Source: DASZVB01 sp035545855 (GTDB taxonomy: Bacteria > Myxococcota_A > Polyangia > Polyangiales > Polyangiaceae). Taken from it: DNA of 64,000 bases. Location of the stretch: positions 48,864 to 112,863 of the forward strand of contig DASZXK010000016.1 of the NCBI GenBank assembly GCA_035545855.1, read 5' to 3'. Below the pieces are notes generated by a model, which did not search any database, was not told where the DNA came from, and saw only the letters and a list, made by a program, of their open reading frames with translations. Below are positions 14,634 to 23,411 of the stretch, in pieces (positions within the stretch are counted from its first letter, which is position 1; each line of letters starts with the position of its first letter). A program made the position numbers and the translations under genes.

Positions 14634-17231
14634 ATGCGCCGCTCTGACTGGCTAGTCTGTGTCGCACTCCTTACCCCGATGACCGTGGCCTGCGGCAGCG
14701 ACACCGTCGCCATCCCCGGCGGAGGCCAGTACGTCCCGACCCCGGACGGGAGCGACGGGAGCAACGGCGGATCGGGCGGCGCAGGGGGCGGAACGAGCGC
14801 GCCGGGGCTCGGCGTGGGGGACGCCTGCGACGACACCGTCGCTGATTCCACCTGCCGCGGAGGCCTCGCGTGCGTTGCCGCGGTCTGTGCGTTCGCGCAC
14901 ACTGCCCCGGCCGGGAGTGCTTGCTCCGCCGCGGGCGAATGCGCCGCGGGATTGCAGTGCACTCCAACCCTCGACCCGCAAAGACACGTGTGGTCCGGGA
15001 CGTGTACGGCGGTCTCCGCCACGGCCGGCGACGTCGGGGCCGGGTGTAGCGCCGACTCCGACTGCAGGGTGGGCCTGCGGTGCGGCATCGTGGGGCTGGC
15101 TGCGCAATGCATCGCGGAAGGCAGCGTCGACGTCGGTGGCGGCTGCGCCACGTCGGGCGACTGCTTTGCAGGATTGGTCTGCGCGCCATCGGCGGCGTCC
15201 CTGGATTCGGGGGCTCAGTCGCCGGGGAGCTGTGCGCCGCTCTCGGGCCCGGCGGACGTGCCGCCCGTTTCCTTCGGAATCCCCACGGCCCCGAAGCTGG
15301 ATTGCGAAAAGCCGACCCAGGGAACGGTGAGCGCGTATTTCGAGGTGCCGGGCACGGCGTCCGCCGACGGCGGTGGAGGCTACGACTTCTTCCGCCTCCC
15401 GTTCCCGAACGATGCCCGCGTCACCAACGGCAAGCTCGATCTCTCGGGCTTTCCGACCCCGGGGACGTTCCTCCTCGGCTATGACCCCGTCCAGCGGTAC
15501 GTCGACGCTGTGTCGGCGAACATGACCGGTTGGAGCGCGTACACGACGGTTCTCTTCCGGTTCAACGGCGAGCTCGACCGAAAGTCGATCAATTTCGTGG
15601 AGGGTCAGCAGAGCCCCGTCGAGTTCCTGGACATCACGGATCCGGCGAATCCTGGAAATTCAGGCGCCGGCTGGCTGTACTCGCCCAGCGGCGGCAAATA
15701 CATCTGCCCCAACTGGCTCGGCGTCCGTCGTCACGAAGGGGACGTCCTGACGCCCGGCCACACGTACGCCGTCCTTCTCTACAATGCGCTCCGCAACGTG
15801 AATGGGATACCGGTTGCTCCAGCACCGCAGTTCACCGCCATGCTCGCATCCACTCCCCCGACCGATGCGTCACTCGGCAACGCCTACGCAAGATACCAGC
15901 CGCTCCGCTCCTACCTTTCGGCTCAGGGCGCCGACCCGAGCCAGCTCGTGAACGCGGCTGTCTTCACGGTCGCGGACGTTCTGAAACCCATGAAGGACCT
16001 GGCGGCCGCCACGAACGCACAGCCCGTCCCGACCGCATCGGGGTGGGTGAAGTGCTCGGCTGGCGCGAAATCGCCGTGTCCGCAGGCAGACGGGGATCGG
16101 GCCTGCGGGACGGGTACGGCCGACTACGACGAGTATCACGCGCTCGTCACGCTCCCGATCTTTCAGCAGGGCACGGAGCCCTACGACGTCGGCGGCGCGA
16201 TCGACCCGAGCAAGCCACGGACGGAGAGCGTTTGCGTCTCGCTCACGGTACCGAAGAAGGCCGCTCCCGCGTCGGGCTATCCCCTGACGGTGTTCGCACA
16301 CGGGACGGGCGGCTCCTTTCGCGACCACGCGCGGGATGAAGTCGCGGGAGCGCTCGCTCGCTCGACCCCGGGGGTCGCGGTCCTGGGCTACGACCAGGTG
16401 GAGCACGGGCCTCGGCGCGGAGTCTCCACGGCGTCGCCGAACAATCTCTTCTTCAACTTCAAGAACCCCGACGCGGCGCGCGGCAACCCGATGCAGGGCG
16501 CCGCGGATGTGATTTCGATGGGCCGCTTTGCCAGGGCGCTCGTCGTTCCCGCCGCCGTGAGCGGTAGGGCGCTCGCGTTCGACCGTTCGGGCGCGGTGTT
16601 CTTCGGACACTCGCAGGGTTCGATGCACGGAAGCCTCGGATTGCCCTACACGAACGACTATCGTGCTGCCGTCCTGTCCGGAAACGGCGCGGGACTCATG
16701 GAAGCGCTCCTCACGAAGACCAAGCCTCAGAACATCGCGCGGGCAGTTCCGTTCGTCCTCGGGGGCGACTACGACCAGAACGGCCTGTACGGAGGCGACC
16801 TGCACCCCGTGCTTTCGCTGCTGCAGCAGTGGATCGATCCTGCAGATCCACTGAACTTTGCGAAGAGCATCGCCCGCGAGCCCAATGCAGGCATCGATCC
16901 GAAGAGCGTGTTCCAGACGTACGGGCTCGCGGACACGTACAGTCCGCCGCTCACGATGAGACTCTACGCGACGCCCGCCCAGCTCCAGGTAGTCACGCAC
17001 GATTCCTCGGTCGTCACCCCGGACGCCATCGCGAACTTTCAGGAGCTGGCGCCGCCTCTCGCTGCGAACTTCGCTCAGGGAACGAAGACCGTGACGCTCG
17101 CACTCAGGGAATATCAAAACGACACCGGCGACGGTCACTTTGTCGTGTTCGACGTGCCGGCAGCAAACCAGGATGCGATTCGATTCCTCTCGATGGCAGC
17201 CGCGGGGACCGTGCCTCAGGTCGGCAACTGA
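14634..17231 (+). CDS. Lipoprotein alpha/beta hydrolase (virulence-factor lipase-like)
   Basis: 865 residues. The lipobox MTVAC follows a short signal. A Gly/Ser linker and Cys-rich modules (GDACDDTVADSTCRGGLAC, SACSAAGECAAGLQC) occupy about residues 25-190. The remainder resembles bacterial large secreted lipases: FFRLPFPNDARVT, then an alpha/beta hydrolase with FAHGTGGSFRDHA, nucleophile Ser660 in FFGHSQGS and a C-terminal HF segment (NDTGDGHFVVFD). The substrate is probably an extracellular lipid or ester. ATG 14634 has GGAG 6 nt upstream; the longer frame starting at 14277 is rejected. Confidence 0.82.
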   Translation: MRRSDWLVCVALLTPMTVACGSDTVAIPGGGQYVPTPDGSDGSNGGSGGAGGGTSAPGLGVGDACDDTVADSTCRGGLACVAAVCAFAHTAPAGSACSAAGECAAGLQCTPTLDPQRHVWSGTCTAVSATAGDVGAGCSADSDCRVGLRCGIVGLAAQCIAEGSVDVGGGCATSGDCFAGLVCAPSAASLDSGAQSPGSCAPLSGPADVPPVSFGIPTAPKLDCEKPTQGTVSAYFEVPGTASADGGGGYDFFRLPFPNDARVTNGKLDLSGFPTPGTFLLGYDPVQRYVDAVSANMTGWSAYTTVLFRFNGELDRKSINFVEGQQSPVEFLDITDPANPGNSGAGWLYSPSGGKYICPNWLGVRRHEGDVLTPGHTYAVLLYNALRNVNGIPVAPAPQFTAMLASTPPTDASLGNAYARYQPLRSYLSAQGADPSQLVNAAVFTVADVLKPMKDLAAATNAQPVPTASGWVKCSAGAKSPCPQADGDRACGTGTADYDEYHALVTLPIFQQGTEPYDVGGAIDPSKPRTESVCVSLTVPKKAAPASGYPLTVFAHGTGGSFRDHARDEVAGALARSTPGVAVLGYDQVEHGPRRGVSTASPNNLFFNFKNPDAARGNPMQGAADVISMGRFARALVVPAAVSGRALAFDRSGAVFFGHSQGSMHGSLGLPYTNDYRAAVLSGNGAGLMEALLTKTKPQNIARAVPFVLGGDYDQNGLYGGDLHPVLSLLQQWIDPADPLNFAKSIAREPNAGIDPKSVFQTYGLADTYSPPLTMRLYATPAQLQVVTHDSSVVTPDAIANFQELAPPLAANFAQGTKTVTLALREYQNDTGDGHFVVFDVPAANQDAIRFLSMAAAGTVPQVGN

Positions 17232-17480
17232 GCGGCCGCGCGCTGGCGCTCGGCCCCACCAAACGAAAGTTCGTCAGCTCTTCGAGCGCGGTGGCGGCAT
17301 CTACGGGCTCGGGACACCCACAGCCCGCGACGCTCGAGACTGCCGCCATCGCGGCACGGCCGGGACCGACGCGGCGGTGAGCAGCACGGACGTGAGCGAC
17401 ACCGAGCCCTCCGCGACGCCGTCCCACGACCGTCCCACCGAGGCCGATCCGATGGCATGAGGCGGAAGCTCCGCGAAGCG
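17232..17480. other. Intergenic, no gene seen
   Basis: About 250 bases between the lipase gene and the tRNA-Asp terminator. Short open frames exist on both strands, but none has a plausible start, ribosome site or recognisable protein. Confidence 0.4.
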
Positions 17481-17481
17481 G

Positions 17482-17507
17482 AAAAAACCCGTGGACACGG
17501 GCTTTTT
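17482..17507 (-). terminator. Intrinsic terminator of tRNA-Asp
   Basis: On the minus strand the sequence reads AAAAAGCCCGTG, a tiny loop, CACGGG and then TTTTTT. The GC stem is followed by a run of six T. It lies 9 nt past the 3' end of tRNA-Asp. A-tracts on the other side mean it could also act on the plus strand. Confidence 0.8.
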
Positions 17508-17513
17508 CGTGAC

Positions 17514-17590
<77 letters not shown>

Positions 17591-17700
17591 GAAGCGGTAA
17601 GCGGCCGGGTTCATAGCACAAACCCGCGGGGCGTCTTCAAGAGAAACCCGCACTTTTTGGTGGGGCTTCCGGACGGGCCGTTCTGGCGCATATTCGGCCG

Positions 17701-18492
17701 ATGGCGAAGGCGTTCGAGGGCAAGGTCGCGCTGGTGACCGGGGCGAACCGCGGGCTCGGGCTGGAGGTCTGCCGGCAGCTCGCGAAGGCCGGCATGGAGG
17801 TCATCGGGACGAGCCGGGACGAAGGGGAGGGGCGGAAGGCGCTCGCGCCGCTCGGGGAGAAGGTCCGCCTGGAGGTGCTGGACGTGTCCGACCCGAAGAG
17901 CGTGGAGGCCCTCGCCGAGCGGCTCCGGGCCGCCGGGGTGAAGCTCGACGTGCTCGTGAACAACGCGGGCATGAGCATGAAGGGGTTCGACGTGAACGTC
18001 GCGCGGCGAACGACGGACGTGAACTTCAAGGGCGCGATGTGGGTGACGGATGCGCTCCTGCCGCTCGTGAAGGACGGCGGGCGCATCGTGATGGTCTCGA
18101 GCGGGATGGGCTCCATCGGCGGCGTGTCGGCGGCGCTCGGCAAGCGCTTCCTGGATCCGAACATCGACCGCAAGACGCTGGTCGGGCTCGTCGACGAGTT
18201 CGTGGAGGACGTGAAGCGCGGCGACCACGAGGCGAAGGGCTGGCCCTCCTCTGCTTACCGGGTGTCGAAGATCGCGATGAACACGCTCGCGCGCATCGTC
18301 GCGAAGGAGACGGCTTCCCGGCACATCCTCGTGAACGCCGTTTGCCCGGGCTGGGTGCGGACGGACATGGGCGGCGCTCACGCTCCCCGGGACCTCGAGA
18401 CGGGCGGGAAGAGCATCGTGTGGGCCGCCCTCCTGCCCGACGACGGCCCCACGGGCGGCTTCTTCCGCGACGGCGTCCGCCAGGAATGGTGA
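17701..18492 (+). CDS. Short-chain dehydrogenase/reductase
   Basis: 263 residues, cytosolic NAD(P)-dependent oxidoreductase. The Rossmann motif TGANRGLG is at residues 13-20 and NNAG at about 90. The active site is Ser in MVSSGMGS, Tyr186 and Lys190 (YRVSK). The layout, with an insert before the YxxxK motif, resembles carbonyl-reductase-like (CBR1-type) SDRs that reduce aldehydes or ketones. The substrate is not inferable. It is convergent with the kinase gene, only 4 bp apart. Confidence 0.92.
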   Translation: MAKAFEGKVALVTGANRGLGLEVCRQLAKAGMEVIGTSRDEGEGRKALAPLGEKVRLEVLDVSDPKSVEALAERLRAAGVKLDVLVNNAGMSMKGFDVNVARRTTDVNFKGAMWVTDALLPLVKDGGRIVMVSSGMGSIGGVSAALGKRFLDPNIDRKTLVGLVDEFVEDVKRGDHEAKGWPSSAYRVSKIAMNTLARIVAKETASRHILVNAVCPGWVRTDMGGAHAPRDLETGGKSIVWAALLPDDGPTGGFFRDGVRQEW

Positions 18493-18496
18493 CGGC

Positions 18497-19858
18497 TCAG
18501 GGAGTCGTCGTGGGGGGAGCCGGCGGCGGGGTCGCGTTGGAGAGGTAGTAGACGACGCCGCCGCCCGCGAGCACGAGCACGACGGCGAAGACGAAGAGCG
18601 GCGCGCGAGAGCCCTTCGGAGGGGACGCCGTCTGGGCGGACGCGCCGGGCGAGGACGTCTTCTCTGCTGGTTTCGAGGCGTGGCGGGGCTCCGCCGGCGT
18701 CGAGACCATCGTCTTGTCCGCGATGTGCGGCGCCGCGACTGCGGGCTTCGGGGTCGCGGGCTTTTCAGGGGGGAAGTCGCGCGCGGGGAGGGGGATCGTC
18801 TTCGCGACGTCCGAGGGATCCAGCGTGGGCATCGAGAGGACGGGCCATTGCGACGACGGCGGGGCCTCCTCTTCTTCCGACGCCGCGGACGCCGCTTCCA
18901 CCGCGGCGAGGAGAGCCGCCGGGGCGGGGAGGTCCGTGCGGGTCGCCATCTCGCGCGAGCGGCGGAGCTTCGTCGCGTACGGAGGCGGCTTTCCTTCCTT
19001 CAGCGCGCGGACGTCCGCCTGCATCGTCTTCGCGTCGGGGTAGCGGGACTCCTTGGAGAACGCGAGCGCGACGTCCACGATGGAGCAGAGGCCGGGCGGG
19101 ACGTCGGGGGCGACGCTCTCGAGCGGCGGAGCGGGTTTCGACGCCATCGCCACGAGGAGCTCCGCGTCCGTCTCCGCAGGGTGGATGTTCCGGCGCGCGA
19201 GCATGCGGAACGCCATCGCCCCGAGGGAGAAGAGATCCGAGCGCTGGTCGACTTGCGCGCGCTTCCCGAGGGCCTGCTCGGGCGACATGAACGGCACCGT
19301 GCCGAGCGTCACTCCCGTGCGTGTCTTGTAGGCGCCGGGGACGTCCTCCGCGACGCGGGCGACGCCGAAGTCCAGGACCTTCACCGCGCCGTCCGAGCAG
19401 ACGAAGAGGTTGTCGGGCTTCAGGTCCCGGTGGATGACGCCCTTCTCGTGCGCGGCGGCAAGCGCGTCCAGCACCTGATCGAGGACGTCCAGGAGCCGCG
19501 GCACGGGCAGAGGGCCGTCCCTCCGGAGCAGGGTCCCGAGCGGCTCTCCTTCGAGGAGCTCCATCACGATGAAGGCCGCGTCGCCCTCCTCGCCGGCCCC
19601 TTTGATGCGGACGACCCCGGAATGCTGGACGAGGCCCGCCGCCGTTGCTTCCTGGGCGAAGCGTTTCCGGATCTCGGGGCGGCGACACATCTCGGGGTGC
19701 AGCACCTTGACCGCGACGCGCTCGCCCTTCTTGCTGAGCGCCTCGTAGACGGCCGCCATGCCGCCGACGCCGATGAGCTTTTCCAGACGATGGCCCGCGA
19801 CCACCTGCCCGAGCCGCTCGGCCGCCATCTCGGCGTCTGGGTCGAGGCCCTCGGACAT
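18497..19858 (-). CDS. Hanks-type Ser/Thr protein kinase, membrane-anchored
   Basis: 453 residues. The kinase domain occupies about residues 18-290: IGVGGMAAVYEA glycine loop, VAVKVL Lys, HRDLKPDNL catalytic loop, DFGVARV and MSPEQAL. A long Pro/Ala/Ser-rich juxtamembrane region, one transmembrane helix near residues 421-441 (FVFAVVLVLAGGGVVYYL) and a very short extracytoplasmic tail follow. ATG 19858 is preferred; a GTG at 19903 is also in frame. It is last in the FHA / MBL / kinase operon. The FHA protein encoded upstream is a natural candidate reader of its phosphorylation (inference). Confidence 0.92.
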   Translation of the reverse strand: MSEGLDPDAEMAAERLGQVVAGHRLEKLIGVGGMAAVYEALSKKGERVAVKVLHPEMCRRPEIRKRFAQEATAAGLVQHSGVVRIKGAGEEGDAAFIVMELLEGEPLGTLLRRDGPLPVPRLLDVLDQVLDALAAAHEKGVIHRDLKPDNLFVCSDGAVKVLDFGVARVAEDVPGAYKTRTGVTLGTVPFMSPEQALGKRAQVDQRSDLFSLGAMAFRMLARRNIHPAETDAELLVAMASKPAPPLESVAPDVPPGLCSIVDVALAFSKESRYPDAKTMQADVRALKEGKPPPYATKLRRSREMATRTDLPAPAALLAAVEAASAASEEEEAPPSSQWPVLSMPTLDPSDVAKTIPLPARDFPPEKPATPKPAVAAPHIADKTMVSTPAEPRHASKPAEKTSSPGASAQTASPPKGSRAPLFVFAVVLVLAGGGVVYYLSNATPPPAPPTTTP

Positions 19859-19918
19859 CCGACCGACTCTCGCCGCCGTCCGTCCCTCAGTCAAGCCGAG
19901 CACGCTTCTGCGGCGGGC

Positions 19919-20797
19919 TCAGATCTTGAGCTCGACGCCCTCGCGGGCGGCGAAAATCACGCAGTTCGAGCCGGCGCGTGCGAGCCGCTCGCGGCACGCT
20001 TCGATCGTCTCGTCGATCTGCTCGTCGGCGTGCATGGGGTCGTGGTGGTAGACGGCGAGCTGCTTGACACCGGCCTGGATGGCGAGGTCCACGAGGGTGC
20101 TGGCGCGCGCGTGTCCCCATCCCACCTTCGTGGGGTACTCCACGTCCGTGTACTGACCGTCTGCGACGAGGAGATCGGCGTCGGCGACGAAGCGGACGAA
20201 ATCCTCCGGGAGCTTCCGGAGGACGTCCGGATTTCGCTTCGTCTCCTCGACGTTCGCGATCTTGAGGTCGAGCTCGTTGTCCGTCGCGTAGACGATCCGG
20301 GCGCCGTTCTTCTCGAACTTGTAGGCGAAGCTCGTCCCGGGGTGCGTCTGTTCGATGTGCGTGACGAGCGTGCCGTCTATCGTCTTCGCCCCGTCGGCGA
20401 GGTCGGCGAACGTGATCTTCGCGCCGAGGTCCCCGAAGCTCACGGGGAAGTACTCCGACTGCATCTGCCCGAGGAGGAGCCGCTGCACGCGGTTGTCGTT
20501 CCGGCGGACGTCGTAGACGTGGAGCGTGGAAGAGGGGTTGTACGCGGGCGTGAAGAAGGGAAAGCCCTGGATGTGATCCCAGTGCGTGTGGCTGAAGAGG
20601 AGGTGAGCCTCGACGCGGTCCATGCGGGACTGGAGATCCACGCCGAGCTCCCGGAGCCCGGTTCCGCTGTCGCAGATGAACAGCGTGTCGTCGATGCGGA
20701 CCTCCACGCAGGACGTGTTGCCGCCGTAGCGTCTCGTCTTGTGACCCGGGGTCGGGATCGAGCCTCTCGTGCCCCAGAACTTCACGAACGCCGGCAT
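19919..20797 (-). CDS. Metallo-beta-lactamase-fold hydrolase
   Basis: 292 residues. FWGTRGSIPTPG at the N-terminus and the metal-binding SHTHWDHIQG (His70, His72, Asp74, His75) identify the binuclear metal MBL fold. Other ligands probably include His in THIEQTHPG, Asp in YATDNE and His in YHHDPMHAD. The N-terminal signature is shared with class-II-like phosphodiesterase and related enzymes; the substrate is unknown. The start overlaps the FHA gene stop by one base (TGATG), indicating coupled translation. The kinase gene follows 60 bp later. Confidence 0.88.
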   Translation of the reverse strand: MPAFVKFWGTRGSIPTPGHKTRRYGGNTSCVEVRIDDTLFICDSGTGLRELGVDLQSRMDRVEAHLLFSHTHWDHIQGFPFFTPAYNPSSTLHVYDVRRNDNRVQRLLLGQMQSEYFPVSFGDLGAKITFADLADGAKTIDGTLVTHIEQTHPGTSFAYKFEKNGARIVYATDNELDLKIANVEETKRNPDVLRKLPEDFVRFVADADLLVADGQYTDVEYPTKVGWGHARASTLVDLAIQAGVKQLAVYHHDPMHADEQIDETIEACRERLARAGSNCVIFAAREGVELKI

Positions 20798-21177
20798 CAG
20801 GTGCCCTCGTGAAACACGAACACGGCGTCTCCGAGCTGGAGCGTGTCTCCCTGGCGGAGGACCGCGGAGTGGGTCTTCACTCCGTTCAGGTACACGCCGT
20901 TCGCGCTGTTCAGATCCACGAAGCCGAATTCCGGCCCGGTGCGCTTCACGGCGACGTGCTGGCGGGAGATGCCGTTACCGTCGATGGAGATGGTCGCCTG
21001 GAGGGAGCGCCCGATGATCGTCTCCGGGAGATCCAGGACGAACTCCCGCGGGGAGCCGGGGCCGCCGATCTGCTCCAGGACGAAGGGCTTCTTGGCGCGG
21101 CGCAGCGATGCCGGGATGGGCACGTCCTGCACCATCGTCGTCTGCTCTTCGTCGTTGAAATCGTCCCTGCCGCCCAA
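20797..21177 (-). CDS. FHA-domain protein
   Basis: 126 residues. The forkhead-associated phosphothreonine-binding domain covers about residues 35-120: IIGRS, then SIDGNGISRQH and FVDLNSANGVYLNG, the conserved Gly-Arg, Ser-x-x-His and Asn-Gly elements. No other domain is present. It is first in an operon with the MBL hydrolase and the Ser/Thr kinase, so it probably binds a phosphothreonine made by that kinase. Upstream is a 139-bp spacer to the ZIP gene, in which no promoter was recognised. Confidence 0.9.
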   Translation of the reverse strand: MGGRDDFNDEEQTTMVQDVPIPASLRRAKKPFVLEQIGGPGSPREFVLDLPETIIGRSLQATISIDGNGISRQHVAVKRTGPEFGFVDLNSANGVYLNGVKTHSAVLRQGDTLQLGDAVFVFHEGT

Positions 21178-21316
21178 TCAATCCGGGAGGATATCATCAC
21201 TTTCCGGCCCGGAATACCGCCGAACTGAAGGGGTGTTCCCGGCCGGAAGCGCCGGCCACGCGCCGTTCCGAGCGCGCCCCGCCCACGCGAGCCCGCGTGC
21301 CTTCTCCCGCGGATCT

Positions 21317-22063
21317 TCACGGCCCCGGCAAATGGCCTTCGACGCGGTGTTCGTGGGCGCCGTCGGCCCCGTGCCGGTCCGCCGCGTCGTGCGGCGCATG
21401 CGTGTGAGCGTGTGCGCCGACGGCGCCGTGTCGATGGGGGACGTCGTGGCCAACCACGTGGAGAAGGAGGCCGGCCACGACGGCGGAGATCCAGGGAAAG
21501 GCGTGTTCGTGCGCGTTCGCGAGCGCGAGGCCGGCGACGACGACGCCGGCCATGGTGGAGAGCGCGAGCAGCGCCGCCCGGAGCGCGGCCTGTCCTCGCC
21601 CGAGGAGCGTCTCCAGCGCGAGCACCATCACCGTGGTGACCGGAACGACGTGGAGCGCGATCGCCACGATCACGGCGGCGCCGGCGAGCGGGCTGGTGGT
21701 AGCCTCGCCGGCGGCGCCCATCGACAGGCCGTCCCCGAACCGGTGGACGAGGAGGCCCGCGTAGGAGACCTCCAGGCCGACCCGGGCGCCGGCGTTCCGC
21801 GTCGCTCCGGTTCGCGCGGCGACCCGAGCCCCCGCTTGCTCGAGGAGCAGCGGAACGAGGAAGCCCGCGACCACTCCGACGGCCGCGACGACGCCGAGCG
21901 CCTCGAAGGCCTCCGGCAGCAGATGCGTGGCGACGACGAGCGCCGCCGCGAGCATCGCCACCACGCGGACGAGGCGCACGAACGCCGGGTGTTCCCAGGG
22001 GCCGAGCGCGAGGAGCGCCCCGAGGAAGACCGCGACGGCCGCGACGACGAGGGGAAATGCCAT
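21317..22063 (-). CDS. ZIP-family metal transporter
   Basis: 248 residues with seven predicted membrane segments. HRFGDGLSMG in a middle helix matches the HNFxDG(L/I)AIG ligand motif of ZIP proteins. The following helix carries HVVPVTT, in which the usual second ligand after Pro is changed. THLLPEAFE in helix 2 is also typical. The C-terminal tail is rich in His (HAHTHAPHDAADRH), likely metal binding in the cytosol or periplasm. Divalent metal uptake (Zn, Fe or Mn) is the probable role. Codes next to an unrelated FHA operon. Confidence 0.72.
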   Translation of the reverse strand: MAFPLVVAAVAVFLGALLALGPWEHPAFVRLVRVVAMLAAALVVATHLLPEAFEALGVVAAVGVVAGFLVPLLLEQAGARVAARTGATRNAGARVGLEVSYAGLLVHRFGDGLSMGAAGEATTSPLAGAAVIVAIALHVVPVTTVMVLALETLLGRGQAALRAALLALSTMAGVVVAGLALANAHEHAFPWISAVVAGLLLHVVGHDVPHRHGAVGAHAHTHAPHDAADRHGADGAHEHRVEGHLPGP

Positions 22064-22166
22064 GGAACGCCCCGTCGTGCGGGGTCGGGCACGCTAGCGC
22101 GCGCCCGAGGCTCTTACAACCGAGCTGCGAAAGCGCGGGCCGCCGTGCCGCCGCGGGCGCGCGCGC

Positions 22167-23327
22167 TCACTGCTGCAGATGGTCTTTCCAGACGTCGGCG
22201 TTGCCCTCGAGCTGGCCTTTCAGGAAGTCCGCGACGCTGACGCCGTCCACGGCGTCGTAATAACCGGGGGCGCCGCCGAGGAGGATCGTGTGCTGGCTTC
22301 CGTTGATGAAGAAGCGCTCCATCCGATCCGGATACGCGTCGTGGATCTTGCCCGTCTCCGACACGAGGAGCTGCTTGAAGGCGTCGGGCTGCATGCCGAG
22401 GAACACGCCGCCGATGACGCTGTCGTTGTAGGAGGAGAACCCGGAGGCGTGCAGGGAAGGATCGTTCTTCAGGCCCCACGCGATGATGCTCGTCAGCATG
22501 CCGGTCTGGCAGTCCGTGCAGGAGTCGGGCACGAACTGCATGAACTTCCAGTCCCGCTTGATGTTGGGGAGCATCGTCGCGTTGTCGGGATTCGAGAGAC
22601 CGAGCCCCGCGTCGTTGAAGACGTCGAGCTTCACGTGGGGGAAGGCGAGGCGGACGACGCCCGTGCCGGAGAGCGTTCCGTAGCCGCCGGCGCTCGACCC
22701 CGCGAGGAGGATGCGCTTGGCGTCCGGGAAGAGCTTCTTCGCGACGGCGACCGTCGCGCTGACGTTCGCGAGACCGTGGAACTTCCAGTTTTCGCCGTTC
22801 GGTCCGGTGATGTCGTTGTCGCCGGAGAACACCGAGCCGTCGCAGTACGGCGCGTAGACGATGTTCCAGTCCCCGACGGGGTTCTTCGACGGGTCCTCGT
22901 CGAGGAGACCGGTCTTCGGTATTTCCGTCCCGGCCGTGCTGGTGGCCGCGCAGAGATCCGTCCAGCAGGCTCCGCCGCCCTGGAGGTAGATGAGAAGGTT
23001 CTCCGAACCAGCGTCGTGCGCGATGACGTGGAAGGGATCGCCGAGGAAGCAGACGGGGCCTTCGGTCGCGTCGAAGTTGAAGACCGTCTCCGTGCCGGTG
23101 GTCGTGGAGTCGTTCAGCGAGATCGTGTTCAGGTACTTGTCGACGCCCTTGTCGTGGAGCTCCGCCGCCGCGGCGGCGTTGAAGCCCGGCTCACCGGTGT
23201 TGCCCCCTCCGCCTCCGCCGTCCTGGCCGGAGGAAGGATTCTGTGTGGAGGCCTTGTCGCTGCTGCTGCAGCCGAGCAGCGACGTCGTCGCCAGGATGCC
23301 AAGGAAGGAAAGACGCCGTTTCATCAT
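22167..23327 (-). CDS. Pectinacetylesterase/Notum-like lipoprotein
   Basis: 386 residues. The signal peptide ends LLGC (lipobox), then a Gly/Ser/Asn linker. The hydrolase domain carries YLQGGGACW (oxyanion region), FSGDNDITG, and the nucleophile Ser212 in LLAGSSAGGYG. Conserved Asp/His are likely in the C-terminal third (NGSQHTIL). This layout is that of the pectinacetylesterase/Notum family, which deacetylate polysaccharides or remove acyl groups. The substrate is unknown. ATG 23327 (or the next codon) is preferred over 23363. Confidence 0.85.
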   Translation of the reverse strand: MMKRRLSFLGILATTSLLGCSSSDKASTQNPSSGQDGGGGGGNTGEPGFNAAAAAELHDKGVDKYLNTISLNDSTTTGTETVFNFDATEGPVCFLGDPFHVIAHDAGSENLLIYLQGGGACWTDLCAATSTAGTEIPKTGLLDEDPSKNPVGDWNIVYAPYCDGSVFSGDNDITGPNGENWKFHGLANVSATVAVAKKLFPDAKRILLAGSSAGGYGTLSGTGVVRLAFPHVKLDVFNDAGLGLSNPDNATMLPNIKRDWKFMQFVPDSCTDCQTGMLTSIIAWGLKNDPSLHASGFSSYNDSVIGGVFLGMQPDAFKQLLVSETGKIHDAYPDRMERFFINGSQHTILLGGAPGYYDAVDGVSVADFLKGQLEGNADVWKDHLQQ

Positions 23328-23411
23328 GCCGCGAACTGTACCGGACGGTAGGCAGCCGGACAATTCGACCGGCAGCCGTCTCGAGGTGCCCTTCGCGCGT
23401 GGCGCTCCGCG

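Noticed and set aside
17232..17480. Short open frames before tRNA-Asp
   Set aside because: No ribosome site, signal or known motif; lengths are compatible with chance in GC-rich DNA.
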